Assembly: GCF_031450805.1 (NCBI RefSeq) | Contig: NZ_JARTVY010000001.1 | Span: 1,240,001 to 1,304,000, forward strand | Direction of reading: 5' to 3' | DNA from: Caballeronia sp031450805 | Lineage (GTDB): Bacteria; Pseudomonadota; Gammaproteobacteria; Burkholderiales; Burkholderiaceae | Length of the DNA stretch: 64,000 bases | In this document: positions 18,299 to 27,840 of the stretch, in pieces | How positions within the stretch are numbered: the stretch's first letter is position 1 | How the letters are laid out: every line of letters starts with the position of its first letter | Notes under the pieces: model-generated | Seen by the model: only the letters and a program-made list of their open reading frames with translations | Told to the model about the DNA's origin: nothing | The model's database searches: none | Position numbers and translations under genes: made by a program

Positions 18299-19413
18299 CC
18301 GCGCAGAACACCCGCACGCTGATGGTCATGGCCGGCGGCACCGCCGGCCACGTGTTTCCGGGGCTGGCCGTCGCGCACTGGATGCAGGCGCGCGGATGGC
18401 GCGTCGTGTGGCTCGGCAACGCGAACGGCATGGAAGCGACGCTCGTCCCGAAGCACGGCATTCCGATGGAATCCGTGCGTTTCGGCGGCGTGCGCGGCAA
18501 GGGCATCAAGACCAAGCTGATGCTGCCCGTCAACCTGCTGCGCGCGTGTTCGCAGAGTCTGCGCGTGCTGCGCGAAGTGAAGCCCGATGTCGTGCTCGGC
18601 ATGGGCGGTTACATCACATTTCCGGCGGGCGTGATGACCCGGCTCGCAGGTTGTCCGCTCGTGCTGCACGAACAGAACTCCATCGCCGGTCTCGCGAACA
18701 AGGTGCTCGCGCATCTCGCGAAGCGCGTGCTTGTCGCGTTCCCGAATGCGCTGCCCAATGCCGAATGGACCGGCAATCCGATTCGTGCGGAACTTAACGA
18801 GACATTGCCGCCCAAAGAACGCTACGCCGCGCGCTCGGGCAAGCTGAATGTGCTCGTGGTCGGCGGAAGCCTGGGCGCTGCCGCGCTCAACGAAACGGTG
18901 CCGAAAGCGCTTGCGTTGCTTGCGGCCGATGTTCGTCCGCGCATCGTGCATCAGGCGGGTGCGAAGCATATCGAAGCATTGGAAGCGAACTATGCGGCAG
19001 CGGGTCTGCAGCGCGGCGAAGACTTGCAGCTCGTGCCCTTCATCGAGGACATGGCGAGCGCCTACGCATCCGCCGATCTCGTGATCTGCCGCTCGGGCGC
19101 GATGACGGTATCGGAAATCGCGGCGGTCGGCGTGGCGGCGCTCTTCGTGCCGTTCCCGTTCGCCGTCGACGATCACCAGACGACCAACGGCGCCTTCCTT
19201 GCGAAGAACGGCGCCGCGGAATTGATACAACAACGCGATTTGTCGGCGGAAAGACTCGCCGGCTGGTTGCGCGCGCAGTCGCGGGAGACGCTCGCCGAAA
19301 TGGCCGTGCGCTCGCGCGCGCTGGCGAAGCCGGACGCGACCGAACGGGTCGCAAGCATTTGCGCCGACGTCGCCGGCGCGCGTTTGAGCGCGCAAGCTCG
19401 GGAGGCACATTAG
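18295..19413 (+). CDS. murG: UDP-GlcNAc:lipid I N-acetylglucosaminyltransferase
   Basis: A 372-residue GT28 glycosyltransferase on the inner face of the membrane that converts lipid I to lipid II. The N-terminal glycine-rich loop is AGGTAGHVFPGLAVA. The C-terminal nucleotide-sugar domain contains VVGGSLGA, CRSGAMTVSEIAAVG and the DDHQTTNG block. The start at 18295 is set by the ATGA overlap with ftsW and by GGAGGAAAG just upstream. Confidence 0.95.
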   Translation: MTAQNTRTLMVMAGGTAGHVFPGLAVAHWMQARGWRVVWLGNANGMEATLVPKHGIPMESVRFGGVRGKGIKTKLMLPVNLLRACSQSLRVLREVKPDVVLGMGGYITFPAGVMTRLAGCPLVLHEQNSIAGLANKVLAHLAKRVLVAFPNALPNAEWTGNPIRAELNETLPPKERYAARSGKLNVLVVGGSLGAAALNETVPKALALLAADVRPRIVHQAGAKHIEALEANYAAAGLQRGEDLQLVPFIEDMASAYASADLVICRSGAMTVSEIAAVGVAALFVPFPFAVDDHQTTNGAFLAKNGAAELIQQRDLSAERLAGWLRAQSRETLAEMAVRSRALAKPDATERVASICADVAGARLSAQAREAH

Positions 19414-19417
19414 GACC

Positions 19418-20812
19418 ATGAAACACATCGTCAAGCACATTCACTTCGTCGGTATCGGCGGAGCGGGGATGAGCGGCATCGCAGAAGTGCTGCTCAACCT
19501 CGGATATCAGGTCAGCGGTTCGGACCTCTCGCAGAACGCGGTCACTGAGCGGCTGCGTGCGCTCGGCGCGCGCGTCGAGATCGGGCATCGCGAAGAGAAC
19601 ATCGAAGGCGCGAACGCGGTCGTCGTGTCGACGGCTGTCCGCCCCGACAATCCGGAAGTGCTCGCCGCGCGCCATCGCCGTGTGCCGATCGTGCCGCGCG
19701 CCGTGATGCTCGCCGAGCTCATGCGCCTGAAACAGGGCATCGCCATTGCCGGCACGCACGGCAAGACCACGACCACGTCGCTCGTCGCGAGCGTGCTCGC
19801 CGCGGGCGGGCTCGATCCGACCTTCGTGATCGGCGGGCGTCTCATCAGCGCGGGCGCGAACGCGCGGCTCGGCACAGGCGACTTTATCGTCGCGGAAGCG
19901 GACGAGTCCGATGCGTCGTTCCTGAACCTCTTTCCGGTGATCGAAGTCATCACGAACATCGACGCCGATCACATGGACACCTACGGCCACGACTTCGCGC
20001 GGCTCAAGCAGGCGTTCATCGAGTTCACGCATCGCCTGCCGTTCTATGGCATTGCGGTGCTGTGCGTCGACGACCCGAACGTGCGCGAAATCCTGCCGTT
20101 CGTGTCGAAGCCGATCATCCGCTATGGCATCGGCGCGGAGGCGCAAGTGCGCGCGGTGAACGTCGAGGCGCGCGGCGGCTGCATGCATTTCACGACGATG
20201 CGCGAAGATGCGCCGCCGCTCGATATCGTGCTGAATCTGCCGGGTCTGCATAACGTGCAGAACGCGCTCGCGGCCATTGCCATTGCGACTGAACTCGAAG
20301 TCGCGGATGCCGATATCCAGAGGGCGCTCGCCGATTTCAACGGTGTCGGCCGGCGCTTCCAGCGATACGGCGAAGTGAAGGCCGCCGACAGCGAAGGCGC
20401 GTACACGCTGATCGACGATTACGGCCATCACCCGGTCGAAATGGCCGCGACGATCGCGGCGGCGCGCGGCGCGTTCCCCGACCGGCGTCTCGTGCTCGCA
20501 TTCCAGCCGCACCGCTATACCCGTACCCGCGACTGCTTCGAGGACTTCGTGAAGGTGCTCTCGACGGTCGACGCCCTCGTGCTCACCGATGTCTACGCGG
20601 CCGGCGAAGCGCCGATCGTGGCCGCCGATGGCCGCGCGCTCGCGCGTGCGATTCGCGTCGCCGGGAAGGTCGAGCCGGTGTTCGTCGAAACGGTGGATGA
20701 GGTGCCCGACGCGCTGACGACGATCGCGCGCAACGGCGACGTAGTGATCACGATGGGCGCGGGTTCCATCGGCGGTGTATGCGGACGGCTCGCGCAGAGC
20801 CAGCCGCAGTGA
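19418..20812 (+). CDS. murC: UDP-N-acetylmuramate:L-alanine ligase
   Basis: A 464-residue Mur ligase adding the first stem-peptide residue. The N-terminal Rossmann motif HFVGIGGAGMSGIAEVL and the ATP-binding loop GTHGKTTTTSLV are both present, as are EADESDASF and the FQPHRYTRT block of the C-terminal domain. It starts 4 bp after murG; its stop (TGA) overlaps the ddlB start by one base. Confidence 0.96.
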   Translation: MKHIVKHIHFVGIGGAGMSGIAEVLLNLGYQVSGSDLSQNAVTERLRALGARVEIGHREENIEGANAVVVSTAVRPDNPEVLAARHRRVPIVPRAVMLAELMRLKQGIAIAGTHGKTTTTSLVASVLAAGGLDPTFVIGGRLISAGANARLGTGDFIVAEADESDASFLNLFPVIEVITNIDADHMDTYGHDFARLKQAFIEFTHRLPFYGIAVLCVDDPNVREILPFVSKPIIRYGIGAEAQVRAVNVEARGGCMHFTTMREDAPPLDIVLNLPGLHNVQNALAAIAIATELEVADADIQRALADFNGVGRRFQRYGEVKAADSEGAYTLIDDYGHHPVEMAATIAAARGAFPDRRLVLAFQPHRYTRTRDCFEDFVKVLSTVDALVLTDVYAAGEAPIVAADGRALARAIRVAGKVEPVFVETVDEVPDALTTIARNGDVVITMGAGSIGGVCGRLAQSQPQ

Positions 20813-21786
20813 TGACAGCAATGAGCAACGCAATGAGCAACACAGTGAACAACATCGATCCGAAAGTCTTCGGCAAAGTGGCCGTGCTTCTCGGCGGCAA
20901 TTCCGCTGAGCGCGAGGTCTCGCTCAATTCCGGCCGGCTCGTGCTCGAAGGGCTGCGCGAGGCCGGCGTGGACGCGCATCCGTTCGATCCCGCCGAGCGT
21001 CCGCTTTCGGATCTCAAGGCGGAAGGTTTCGAGCGCGCGTTCATCGCGCTGCACGGCGGCTATGGCGAGAATGGCCAGTTGCAGGGCGCGCTGGACTTCT
21101 ACGGCATCCGGTACACCGGCAGCGGCGTGCTCGGTTCCGCGCTCGGCATGGACAAGCTGCGCACTAAGCTCGTGTGGCAGCAGACCGGCATCCCGACGCC
21201 GCCGTTCGAAACCGTCGTGCGCGGCGACGACTATGCCTCGCGCGCGCAGGACATCGTCGCGAAGCTCGGCCTGCCGCTCTTCGTGAAGCCGGCGAGCGAA
21301 GGGTCGAGCGTCGCGGTCATCAAGGTGAAGAACGCGGAATCGCTCGTGCCGGCGCTGGAGCAGGCCGCGCAGTTCGACAAGATCGTGATCGTCGAGAAGA
21401 GCATCGAGGGCGGCGGCGAGTACACGTGCTGCATCGCGGGCGATCTCGACCTGCCGGTCATCCGCATCATTCCGGCGGGCGAGTTCTACGACTACCACGC
21501 CAAGTATGTCGCCGACGACACGCAATATCTGATTCCCTGTGGCCTGACGGACGCGGAAGAAACGCGCATGAAGCAGTTGACGCAGCGCGCGTTCGACATG
21601 CTCGGCTGCACCGACTGGGGCCGCGCCGATTTCATGCTGGACGCGGACGGCAACCCGTACTTCCTCGAAGTGAACACCGCGCCCGGCATGACGGATCACT
21701 CGCTGCCGCCCAAGGCCGCGCGGGCGGTCGGCATCAGCTACAAGGATCTGGTGGTGAAGGTGTTGTCGCTCACGCTCGCGAGCTAA
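20812..21786 (+). CDS. ddlB: D-alanine:D-alanine ligase
   Basis: A 324-residue ATP-grasp enzyme making D-Ala-D-Ala for MurF. I chose the ATG at 20812 (MTAMSNAMSNTVNN), whose A is the last base of the murC stop. Later in-frame ATGs (MSNAMSN, MSNTVNN) are possible starts. Family blocks visible are VLLGGNSAEREVSLNSG, HGGYGENGQLQG, KPASEGSSV, and the metal-binding FLEVNTAPGMTDHSL near the C-terminus. Confidence 0.95.
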   Translation: MTAMSNAMSNTVNNIDPKVFGKVAVLLGGNSAEREVSLNSGRLVLEGLREAGVDAHPFDPAERPLSDLKAEGFERAFIALHGGYGENGQLQGALDFYGIRYTGSGVLGSALGMDKLRTKLVWQQTGIPTPPFETVVRGDDYASRAQDIVAKLGLPLFVKPASEGSSVAVIKVKNAESLVPALEQAAQFDKIVIVEKSIEGGGEYTCCIAGDLDLPVIRIIPAGEFYDYHAKYVADDTQYLIPCGLTDAEETRMKQLTQRAFDMLGCTDWGRADFMLDADGNPYFLEVNTAPGMTDHSLPPKAARAVGISYKDLVVKVLSLTLAS

Positions 21787-21819
21787 CGAAGGATCAACGG
21801 ACAAGACGAAGCACAAACC

Positions 21820-22572
21820 ATGTGGAACAACGTTCGCCAGATGAACCTCGCCGCAAGCGCCCTGCACGCCATGCTCGTGCTGATGCTGCTGTGCGCGGCG
21901 GGCGTATGGGCGATCCAGCGTCCCGAGTTCCGCCTGCGCGAGATTCAGATCGACGGCGACACCCAGCACATCAATACGCCGACGGTGCGCGCGAGCGTGG
22001 TCGGCCATTTGACGGGCAACTTCTTCACTGTCGATCTCGATACCGCGCGCACCGCCTTCGAACAGATGCCGTGGGTGCGTCATGCGAGCGTGCGCCGCGT
22101 ATGGCCGAACGCCATCGCGGTGACGCTCGAGGAGTACAAGCCGCTCGGCACGTGGGGCAACGATCAATTGGTGAGCGTCGACGGCGAGCTCTTCACCGCG
22201 AATCAGGGCGAACTCGACGACGACCTGCCCGCATTCGACGGTCCGGAAGGCACCGCGAAGGAAGTCGTCGCGCGGTATCACGATTTTCAGAAGTGGTTCG
22301 CGCCGCTCGATGCGCAGCCGGAGGAAGTGACGCTGTCGCCGCGCTTCGCGTGGACGGTGAAGCTCTCCAACGGCACGCAGATCGAGCTTGGGCGCGAGCG
22401 CAATCAGGACACGCTGTTCGACCGCTGCAAGCGGTTCGTCGCATCGTGGCCCTCCGTAACGGGGCGGTGGGGCAAGGAGATCGAATATGCGGACTTGCGT
22501 TACCCGAATGGCTTCGCGATACGCGCCGCCAGCATGCGCTTCATCAACGACACCGATAAGGCCAAGAAGTAA
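21820..22572 (+). CDS. ftsQ: cell division protein FtsQ
   Basis: A 250-residue bitopic divisome protein. There is a short cytoplasmic tail, one transmembrane helix at about residues 17-36 (MLVLMLLCAAGVWAI), a POTRA domain starting at about FRLREIQIDGD, and a beta domain. With FtsL and FtsB it forms the complex that gates FtsWI. The family is divergent, but position between ddlB and ftsA and the domain layout are decisive. Confidence 0.92.
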   Translation: MWNNVRQMNLAASALHAMLVLMLLCAAGVWAIQRPEFRLREIQIDGDTQHINTPTVRASVVGHLTGNFFTVDLDTARTAFEQMPWVRHASVRRVWPNAIAVTLEEYKPLGTWGNDQLVSVDGELFTANQGELDDDLPAFDGPEGTAKEVVARYHDFQKWFAPLDAQPEEVTLSPRFAWTVKLSNGTQIELGRERNQDTLFDRCKRFVASWPSVTGRWGKEIEYADLRYPNGFAIRAASMRFINDTDKAKK

Positions 22573-22598
22573 GCAGACATCACAGGCATGAGCACGCT

Positions 22599-23831
22599 AT
22601 GAGCAAAGACTACAAAGACCTGCTGGTTTCCCTCGACATCGGAACGTCGAAGGTGGTCGCGATCGTCGCCGAATTGAAGGGCGAGGGCCACTACGAGGTG
22701 ATCGGACTGGGTCAGAGCGACTCGAAGGGGTTGAAGAAGGGCGTCGTGGTCAATATCGAGGCCACGGTGCAGTCCATCCAGCGCGCGCTCGAGGAAGCCG
22801 AGCTGATGGCGGATTGCAAGATCACCAACGTCTTCACCGGCATCGCGGGCAGCCACATTCGCAGCTTCAATTCGAGCGGGATGGTCGCGATCAAGGACAA
22901 GGAGGTCACGCAGACCGACGTCGCGCGCGTGATCGAGACGGCCAAGGCCATCAACATCCCAACCGATCAGCAGGTGCTGCATATCCTGACGCAGGAATTC
23001 ATCATCGACGGGCAGGAGGACGTACGCGAGCCCATCGGCATGAGCGGCATCCGCCTGGAAGTGAAGGTGCATATCGTGACGGGCGCGGTGAGCGCGGCGC
23101 AGAACATCGTCAAGTGCGTGCGCCGCTGCGGGCTCGAAGTGAACGACCTCATCCTGCAGCCGCTCGCGTCGTCGCTCGCGGTGCTGACCGAGGACGAGAA
23201 GGAACTGGGCGTCGTGCTCGTCGATATCGGCGGCGGCACGACCGACATCGCCATCTTCAGCGAAGGCGCGATCCGTCATACCGCCGTGATCCCGATCGCC
23301 GGCGACCAGATCACGAGCGACGTCGCGATGGCGCTTCGCACGCCGACGCCCGACGCGGAAGACATCAAGGTGAGTTACGGGATCGCGAAGCAGGCGCTCG
23401 CCGATCCGGACGAAATGATCGAAGTGCCGGGCCTCGGCGAACGCGGTCCGCGCACGCTGTCGCGTCAGGCGCTGGCGGCCGTGGTGGAGCCGCGCGTCGA
23501 GGAGCTGTTCTCGCTCGTGCAGCAGGTCGTGCGCGAATCCGGTTACGAAGAGCTGCTGTCGAGCGGCGTCGTGCTGACCGGCGGCGCGGCAATGATGCCC
23601 GGCATGGTCGAACTCGGCGAAGACATCTTCCTGAAGCCGGTACGCATCGGCGTGCCGGAGTACGCGGGCGGTCTCGCGGATGTCGTGCGCAACCCGCGCT
23701 ATTCGACCGCGATGGGCCTGCTCGCCGAAGGACGCTCGCAGCGCATGCGCGGCCGCAAGGTCGCGGTGCAGAACGGATCGATGGGACAAGTGCTCACGCG
23801 CATGAAGGACTGGTTTCTGGGGAACTTCTAA
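22599..23831 (+). CDS. ftsA: cell division protein FtsA
   Basis: A 410-residue actin-like ATPase that tethers FtsZ to the membrane. Nucleotide-binding motifs are visible: VSLDIGTSKVVAIV near the N-terminus, VDIGGGTTDIAIF, and VLTGGAAMMPG. The last residues (GQVLTRMKDWFLGNF) form the conserved C-terminal amphipathic membrane-binding helix. It is followed by a 142-bp gap before ftsZ. Confidence 0.96.
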   Translation: MSKDYKDLLVSLDIGTSKVVAIVAELKGEGHYEVIGLGQSDSKGLKKGVVVNIEATVQSIQRALEEAELMADCKITNVFTGIAGSHIRSFNSSGMVAIKDKEVTQTDVARVIETAKAINIPTDQQVLHILTQEFIIDGQEDVREPIGMSGIRLEVKVHIVTGAVSAAQNIVKCVRRCGLEVNDLILQPLASSLAVLTEDEKELGVVLVDIGGGTTDIAIFSEGAIRHTAVIPIAGDQITSDVAMALRTPTPDAEDIKVSYGIAKQALADPDEMIEVPGLGERGPRTLSRQALAAVVEPRVEELFSLVQQVVRESGYEELLSSGVVLTGGAAMMPGMVELGEDIFLKPVRIGVPEYAGGLADVVRNPRYSTAMGLLAEGRSQRMRGRKVAVQNGSMGQVLTRMKDWFLGNF

Positions 23832-23862
23832 AGCCCCAGCGCAGCACAGCAGTACGAACAAA

Positions 23863-23885
23863 TTGATGTAAGCAGTGAATATAAT
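23863..23885 (+). promoter_or_regulatory. candidate ftsZ-proximal promoter (-10)
   Basis: The 142-bp ftsA-ftsZ gap contains a perfect TATAAT at 23880-23885 with TG two bases upstream of it. No -35 at 16-18 bp is convincing: TTGATG at 23863 is only 11 bp away. A dedicated ftsZ promoter is plausible because ftsZ usually has one, but this call rests on a single box. Confidence 0.4.
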
Positions 23886-23973
23886 TCGCGCCGGTACCGG
23901 CGGCTAGCGCGCGGGGAGAGATTGCCCGATCTCTCACCGGATAACGCCGATCTTCATTCTTGACGGAGGCAAC

Positions 23974-25170
23974 ATGGATTTCGAAATGCTGGAAACGGAA
24001 ACCAACGGAACGATCATCAAGGTGGTCGGAGTTGGCGGTGCGGGCGGCAACGCCGTTCAGCACATGATCAACCGGGGTGTGCAGGGCGTCGACTTCATCG
24101 TGATGAACACCGACGCGCAGGCGCTGGCCCGCTCGCGCGCGCCGGCGGTTCTGCAGTTGGGCATGACCGGCCTCGGCGCAGGCGCCAAGCCGGAAAAGGG
24201 TAAGGAAGCGGCGGAAGATGCACGCGAGCGCATCGCCGACGCGCTGCGTGGCGCTCACATGGTGTTCATCACCGCGGGCATGGGTGGCGGCACGGGCACG
24301 GGCGCGGCGCCGGTCGTCGCGCAGATCGCGAAGGAAATGGGCATTCTGACGGTCGGCGTCGTCAGCAAGCCGTTCGAGTTCGAAGGCGGCCGCCGCATGC
24401 GCGTCGCTGAAGCCGGCTCGCAGCAACTGGAAGATCACGTCGACTCGCTGATCGTCGTGCTGAACGACAAGCTCTTCGATGTGATGGGCGACGACGCTGA
24501 AATGGACAAGTGCTTCCAGTGCGCCGACGACGTGCTGAACAACGCTGTCGCGGGCATCGCTGAAATCATCAATGTCGATGGTCTCGTCAACGTCGACTTC
24601 GAAGACGTGAAGACCGTGATGGGCGAGCAGGGCAAGGCGATGATGGGCACGGCGACGGTCGCCGGCGTCGATCGCGCGCGCCTCGCGGCTGAACAGGCCG
24701 TGGCGAGCCCGCTGCTCGAAGGCGTGGATCTGTCGGGTGCGCGCGGCGTGCTGGTGAACATTACGTCGAGCCGTTCGCTGCGTCTGTCGGAAACGCGCGA
24801 AGTGATGAACACGATCAAATCGTACGCAGCCGACGACGCCACGGTCATCTTCGGCGCCGTGTACGACGACGCAATGGGCGACGCCCTGCGCGTGACGGTC
24901 GTTGCGACGGGCCTCGGCCGCGCAGCGAAGAAGCAGCAGCAAGCACCGATGACCCTGTTGCGCACGGGCACCGACAATCAGCCGGTCGCCCACGCAGCAC
25001 ATGGCAACTACGCGCCGCAGCACGGGCAGACGACGGATTACGGTCAACTGGATACGCCGGCAGTGTGGCGTTCGACGCGTGAAACCGCGGCATCGCATGT
25101 GCAGGCATTGCAGGAAAAGGGCGTCGACACGTACGACATCCCGGCATTCCTGCGCAAGCAAGCGGACTGA
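23974..25170 (+). CDS. ftsZ: cell division GTPase FtsZ
   Basis: A 398-residue tubulin homologue that forms the Z ring. The GTP-binding tubulin signature GGGTGTG is at residues 104-110, and VVGVGGAGGNAVQHM opens the Rossmann domain. A variable linker rich in Gln/His/Thr follows from about residue 320. The C-terminal conserved peptide (DTYDIPAFLRKQAD) is the docking site for FtsA and ZapD, both encoded in this window. GGAGG precedes the start. Confidence 0.97.
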   Translation: MDFEMLETETNGTIIKVVGVGGAGGNAVQHMINRGVQGVDFIVMNTDAQALARSRAPAVLQLGMTGLGAGAKPEKGKEAAEDARERIADALRGAHMVFITAGMGGGTGTGAAPVVAQIAKEMGILTVGVVSKPFEFEGGRRMRVAEAGSQQLEDHVDSLIVVLNDKLFDVMGDDAEMDKCFQCADDVLNNAVAGIAEIINVDGLVNVDFEDVKTVMGEQGKAMMGTATVAGVDRARLAAEQAVASPLLEGVDLSGARGVLVNITSSRSLRLSETREVMNTIKSYAADDATVIFGAVYDDAMGDALRVTVVATGLGRAAKKQQQAPMTLLRTGTDNQPVAHAAHGNYAPQHGQTTDYGQLDTPAVWRSTRETAASHVQALQEKGVDTYDIPAFLRKQAD

Positions 25171-25422
25171 CAGGCCCACGCCTTTCGGTTGCTGGCGCCA
25201 GCAGTGCAGCCACCGCAGGCTCGTCTGGCGTGAGGCGGCGATGAAGGTTTCGCGTGGGGCAGCTGTCCAAGGCCGCGTCGAATTCGGACGCCAGGCCGTG
25301 GCCAGCCGCCCGCGAATTTGCCGAAGGGCAAATGAAACCGGCACCGTCGAAGCACGCACCGGCGGCACTGCGGAACAATGAGCGCCAAGGATGTCCGGGC
25401 ACTGACGAGGGAAGGACCGAGC

Positions 25423-25926
25423 ATGATCGAAGTGGGTGAAACGTTGCCTGATGCGCGTCTCTTCGAGTTCATCGAAGAGGCGAGCGAGGGCTGCGCCGTG
25501 GGACCGAACGGGTTCTCGGCGCGCGAGCGGGCCGAAGGCAGGCGCGTGGTGATCTTCGGATTGCCGGGCGCGTTCACGCCGACGTGCTCCGCCAGACACG
25601 TCCCGGGCTACGTCGACGCAGCGGAGGAGTTGTTCGCCGCGGGCATCGACGAAATCTGGTGCGTTTCCGTCAACGACGCGTTCGTCATGAACGCGTGGGG
25701 ACGCGATCTTCAAACCGCGGGCAAGGTGAAGATGATTGCGGACGGCAGCGCGCGTTTCACTCAGGCACTCGGACTGGATCAGGATTTGGCCGAGCGTGGC
25801 ATGGGAATCCGTTCCCGGCGCTACGCGATGGTGGTCGACAACGGCGTGGTCAAGACGCTCGCTGTCGAAGCGCCCGGCAAATTCGAAGTCAGCGACGCCC
25901 AAAGCATCCTGGCGACGTTGAGCTGA
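25423..25926 (+). CDS. peroxiredoxin (Prx5-type redoxin)
   Basis: A 167-residue thiol peroxidase of the AhpE/Prx5 group. The peroxidatic cysteine is Cys55 in PGAFTPTCS. The start is the ATG at 25423 (MIEVGETLPDARL), with GAAGGA upstream; an in-frame ATG at 25378 lacks a ribosome site. I see no other cysteine clearly placed as a resolving residue. The position between ftsZ and lpxC is typical of Burkholderiaceae. Confidence 0.9.
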   Translation: MIEVGETLPDARLFEFIEEASEGCAVGPNGFSARERAEGRRVVIFGLPGAFTPTCSARHVPGYVDAAEELFAAGIDEIWCVSVNDAFVMNAWGRDLQTAGKVKMIADGSARFTQALGLDQDLAERGMGIRSRRYAMVVDNGVVKTLAVEAPGKFEVSDAQSILATLS

Positions 25927-26001
25927 TCGCAGCGGCGTCGCGTCGCGTGTCGTTGCAGGCGCGCAACGCTGAAAGACGTCCTCGCAATTGGCAACAACTT
26001 A

Positions 26002-26042
26002 GGGCCGATGACCGGAAATGCCTCCATTCCGGCCATCGGCCC
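26002..26042 (+). terminator. hairpin between the peroxiredoxin gene and lpxC
   Basis: A long, nearly perfect inverted repeat: GGGCCGATG (26002-26010) pairs with CATCGGCCC (26034-26042), and CCGGAA pairs with TTCCGG inside it, with small bulges. It is followed by GTTTCACTT, so the U-tract is weak. It may end transcription from the dcw/peroxiredoxin side before the lpxC promoter. Confidence 0.55.
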
Positions 26043-26128
26043 GTTTCACTTGACTCGCCGGGCGTCGCGGCGTAACACAGGGAAACAGTTGATACCTCTT
26101 GGTTTGGGACGGAAAGTTCCGAATCGAG

Positions 26129-26134
26129 TATACT
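26129..26134 (+). promoter_or_regulatory. candidate lpxC promoter -10 box
   Basis: TATACT at 26129-26134 lies in an AT-rich patch 66 bp before the lpxC ATG. The best upstream -35-like hexamer (TTTGGG or TTGGGA at 26103-26109) is 19-20 bp away, longer than optimal. The call is tentative. Confidence 0.4.
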
Positions 26135-26199
26135 TCGTTCTATTAGAATTCTGCGTGCGATTAATTCCTTTTATCGGGAACGCTATCGGACTAAAAATC

Positions 26200-27117
26200 A
26201 TGTTGAAGCAGCGAACAATCAAGACCGTCGTCAAAACCGTGGGAATCGGGCTTCATTCCGGCCGAAAGGTCGATCTGACGCTGCGCCCGGCGCCGGCTGG
26301 AACGGGCATCGTCTTCGCGCGGGTCGACCTGCCGCAGCCGGTGGACATTCCGGCGTCCGCCATGGCGATCGGCGATACGCGGCTCGCGTCGGTGTTGCAG
26401 AAGGACGGCGCCCGCGTGTCGACCATCGAGCATCTGATGTCGGCGTGCGCGGGTCTCGGCATCGACAATCTCTACGTCGATGTGACCGCCGAAGAAATCC
26501 CGATCATGGACGGCAGCGCTGCTTCCTTCGTGTTTCTGATTCAGTCGGCAGGTATCGAAGAGCAGAACGCGCCGAAGAAGTTCATCAAGGTGACGAAGCC
26601 CGTCGAAGTCCGCGACGGCGACAAGTTCGCGCGTCTCGAGCCGTATTTCGGGTTCAAGCTGAGCTTCACCATCGACTTCCGTCATCCCGCCGTCGACAAG
26701 ACGGGCCAGGCGCTGGAAGTGGATTTCGCGACGACGTCCTATGTCCGCGAAATCGCTCGCGCGCGCACGTTCGGTTTCGCGCATGAAGTGGAGATGATGC
26801 GCGAACTGGGTCTTGCGCGCGGCGGCAGCATGGACAACGCGATCGTGCTCGACGAATACCGCATTCTGAACAACGACGGCCTCCGCTACGACGACGAGTT
26901 TGTGAAGCACAAGATGCTCGACGCGATCGGCGACCTTTACGTGGTGGGGCATCCGCTGCTGGCGTCGTACAAGGCGTACAAGGGCGGCCACGCAATGAAC
27001 AACATGCTGCTGCGCGAGTTGCTGGCGAACGAGGACGCTTATGAAATCGTCACGTTCGACGACACGCAGAAAGCGCCGCGCGGTTTCGGGTTCGATACGC
27101 AAACCGCATTCGCCTGA
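26200..27117 (+). CDS. lpxC: UDP-3-O-acyl-N-acetylglucosamine deacetylase
   Basis: A 305-residue zinc amidase catalysing the committed step of lipid A synthesis. The start is the ATG at 26200 (MLKQRTIKTVVKTVGIGLHSG), giving the usual length; the longer in-frame extension from 26008 has no conserved content. Zinc-ligand motifs are visible: EHLMSA with His78, and KHKMLDAIGDLYVVGH carrying the His and Asp ligands. It ends at a strong terminator and converges on dciA. Confidence 0.96.
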   Translation: MLKQRTIKTVVKTVGIGLHSGRKVDLTLRPAPAGTGIVFARVDLPQPVDIPASAMAIGDTRLASVLQKDGARVSTIEHLMSACAGLGIDNLYVDVTAEEIPIMDGSAASFVFLIQSAGIEEQNAPKKFIKVTKPVEVRDGDKFARLEPYFGFKLSFTIDFRHPAVDKTGQALEVDFATTSYVREIARARTFGFAHEVEMMRELGLARGGSMDNAIVLDEYRILNNDGLRYDDEFVKHKMLDAIGDLYVVGHPLLASYKAYKGGHAMNNMLLRELLANEDAYEIVTFDDTQKAPRGFGFDTQTAFA

Positions 27118-27145
27118 TCATCGGCAGCAGGCATGCAGGGCAATG

Positions 27146-27178
27146 TGAGCGGCAGCGAAAGCGCCGCTCATTTTTTTT
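27146..27178 (+). terminator. rho-independent terminator of lpxC
   Basis: The 8-bp stem TGAGCGGC / GCCGCTCA, extended inside by GC/GC around a GAAA loop, is followed by eight T residues (27171-27178). The stem overlaps the last codons of the convergent dciA gene. Confidence 0.9.
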
Positions 27179-27662
27179 GTCCGCGCCCCTGATGGCGTGC
27201 GGCCATGCGCGCGAGCGCTTCCTGCAACGGCGACGGCGCGAGCGTCTCGGCCAGCTCATGCAACGCCGATGCCCCCGCCGCCGACATGCGCGCCTGCTTC
27301 GGCGGCGCGGCTTCCTTCACTGCTTGCGGCCGCACGCGGATTTTGAGCGAATCGACCGCCCATCCGCGCTGCTGCAAATCGGCAAGCAAACGTGGCTCGA
27401 TATGGCGCAGACGCGCCGCCAGCGCGTTGTGCGCGGCGAAGAGCGCGAGCACGCCGTCCTTGATGAAGCCGGGATCGATGTTCGCCGCGAGGTAGTCGGG
27501 AAGGAGCGCGGTGAGATCACGCTGGAGCGCCGCCATTTGCTCGACGCCGGCGCGCAGCGCGCGAAACGCGTCGGTCCGATCCAGCACGTCGGCGACGGCT
27601 TGCGGCCGGCGCGGATCGAACCGCTTCGGCGCGTACCTTGAATTTGTAGAAAAACGGCTCAT
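27168..27662 (-). CDS. dciA: DciA-like protein (DUF721)
   Basis: A 164-residue protein of the DUF721 family, which includes DciA, the ancestral bacterial loader or operator of the replicative helicase DnaB. A folded core of about residues 20-110 (LRAGVEQMAALQRDLTALLP onward) is followed by a basic, alanine-rich tail. Its stop codon lies inside the lpxC terminator stem. It is transcribed away from secA; the secA leader with its intron begins about 190 bp upstream of it. Assignment to DciA proper rather than a paralogue is from family and context. Confidence 0.8.
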   Translation of the reverse strand: MSRFSTNSRYAPKRFDPRRPQAVADVLDRTDAFRALRAGVEQMAALQRDLTALLPDYLAANIDPGFIKDGVLALFAAHNALAARLRHIEPRLLADLQQRGWAVDSLKIRVRPQAVKEAAPPKQARMSAAGASALHELAETLAPSPLQEALARMAARHQGRGQKK

Positions 27663-27840
27663 TTTTTAATCGACGGACGCCTGACGCGACGCATCGATTG
27701 TACCGCGAGGCTGCCGCGCGGCACGCCCGGATGCCTTGTGCGGAGGCCCGCGCGGCCAAGCTTTCAGGCGGTTGACTGTCGCGTGCCGCCGACGTCCGCA
27801 AGCCCACGCCGACGCAAGATGTGCTTGACTCGCGTGCTAA

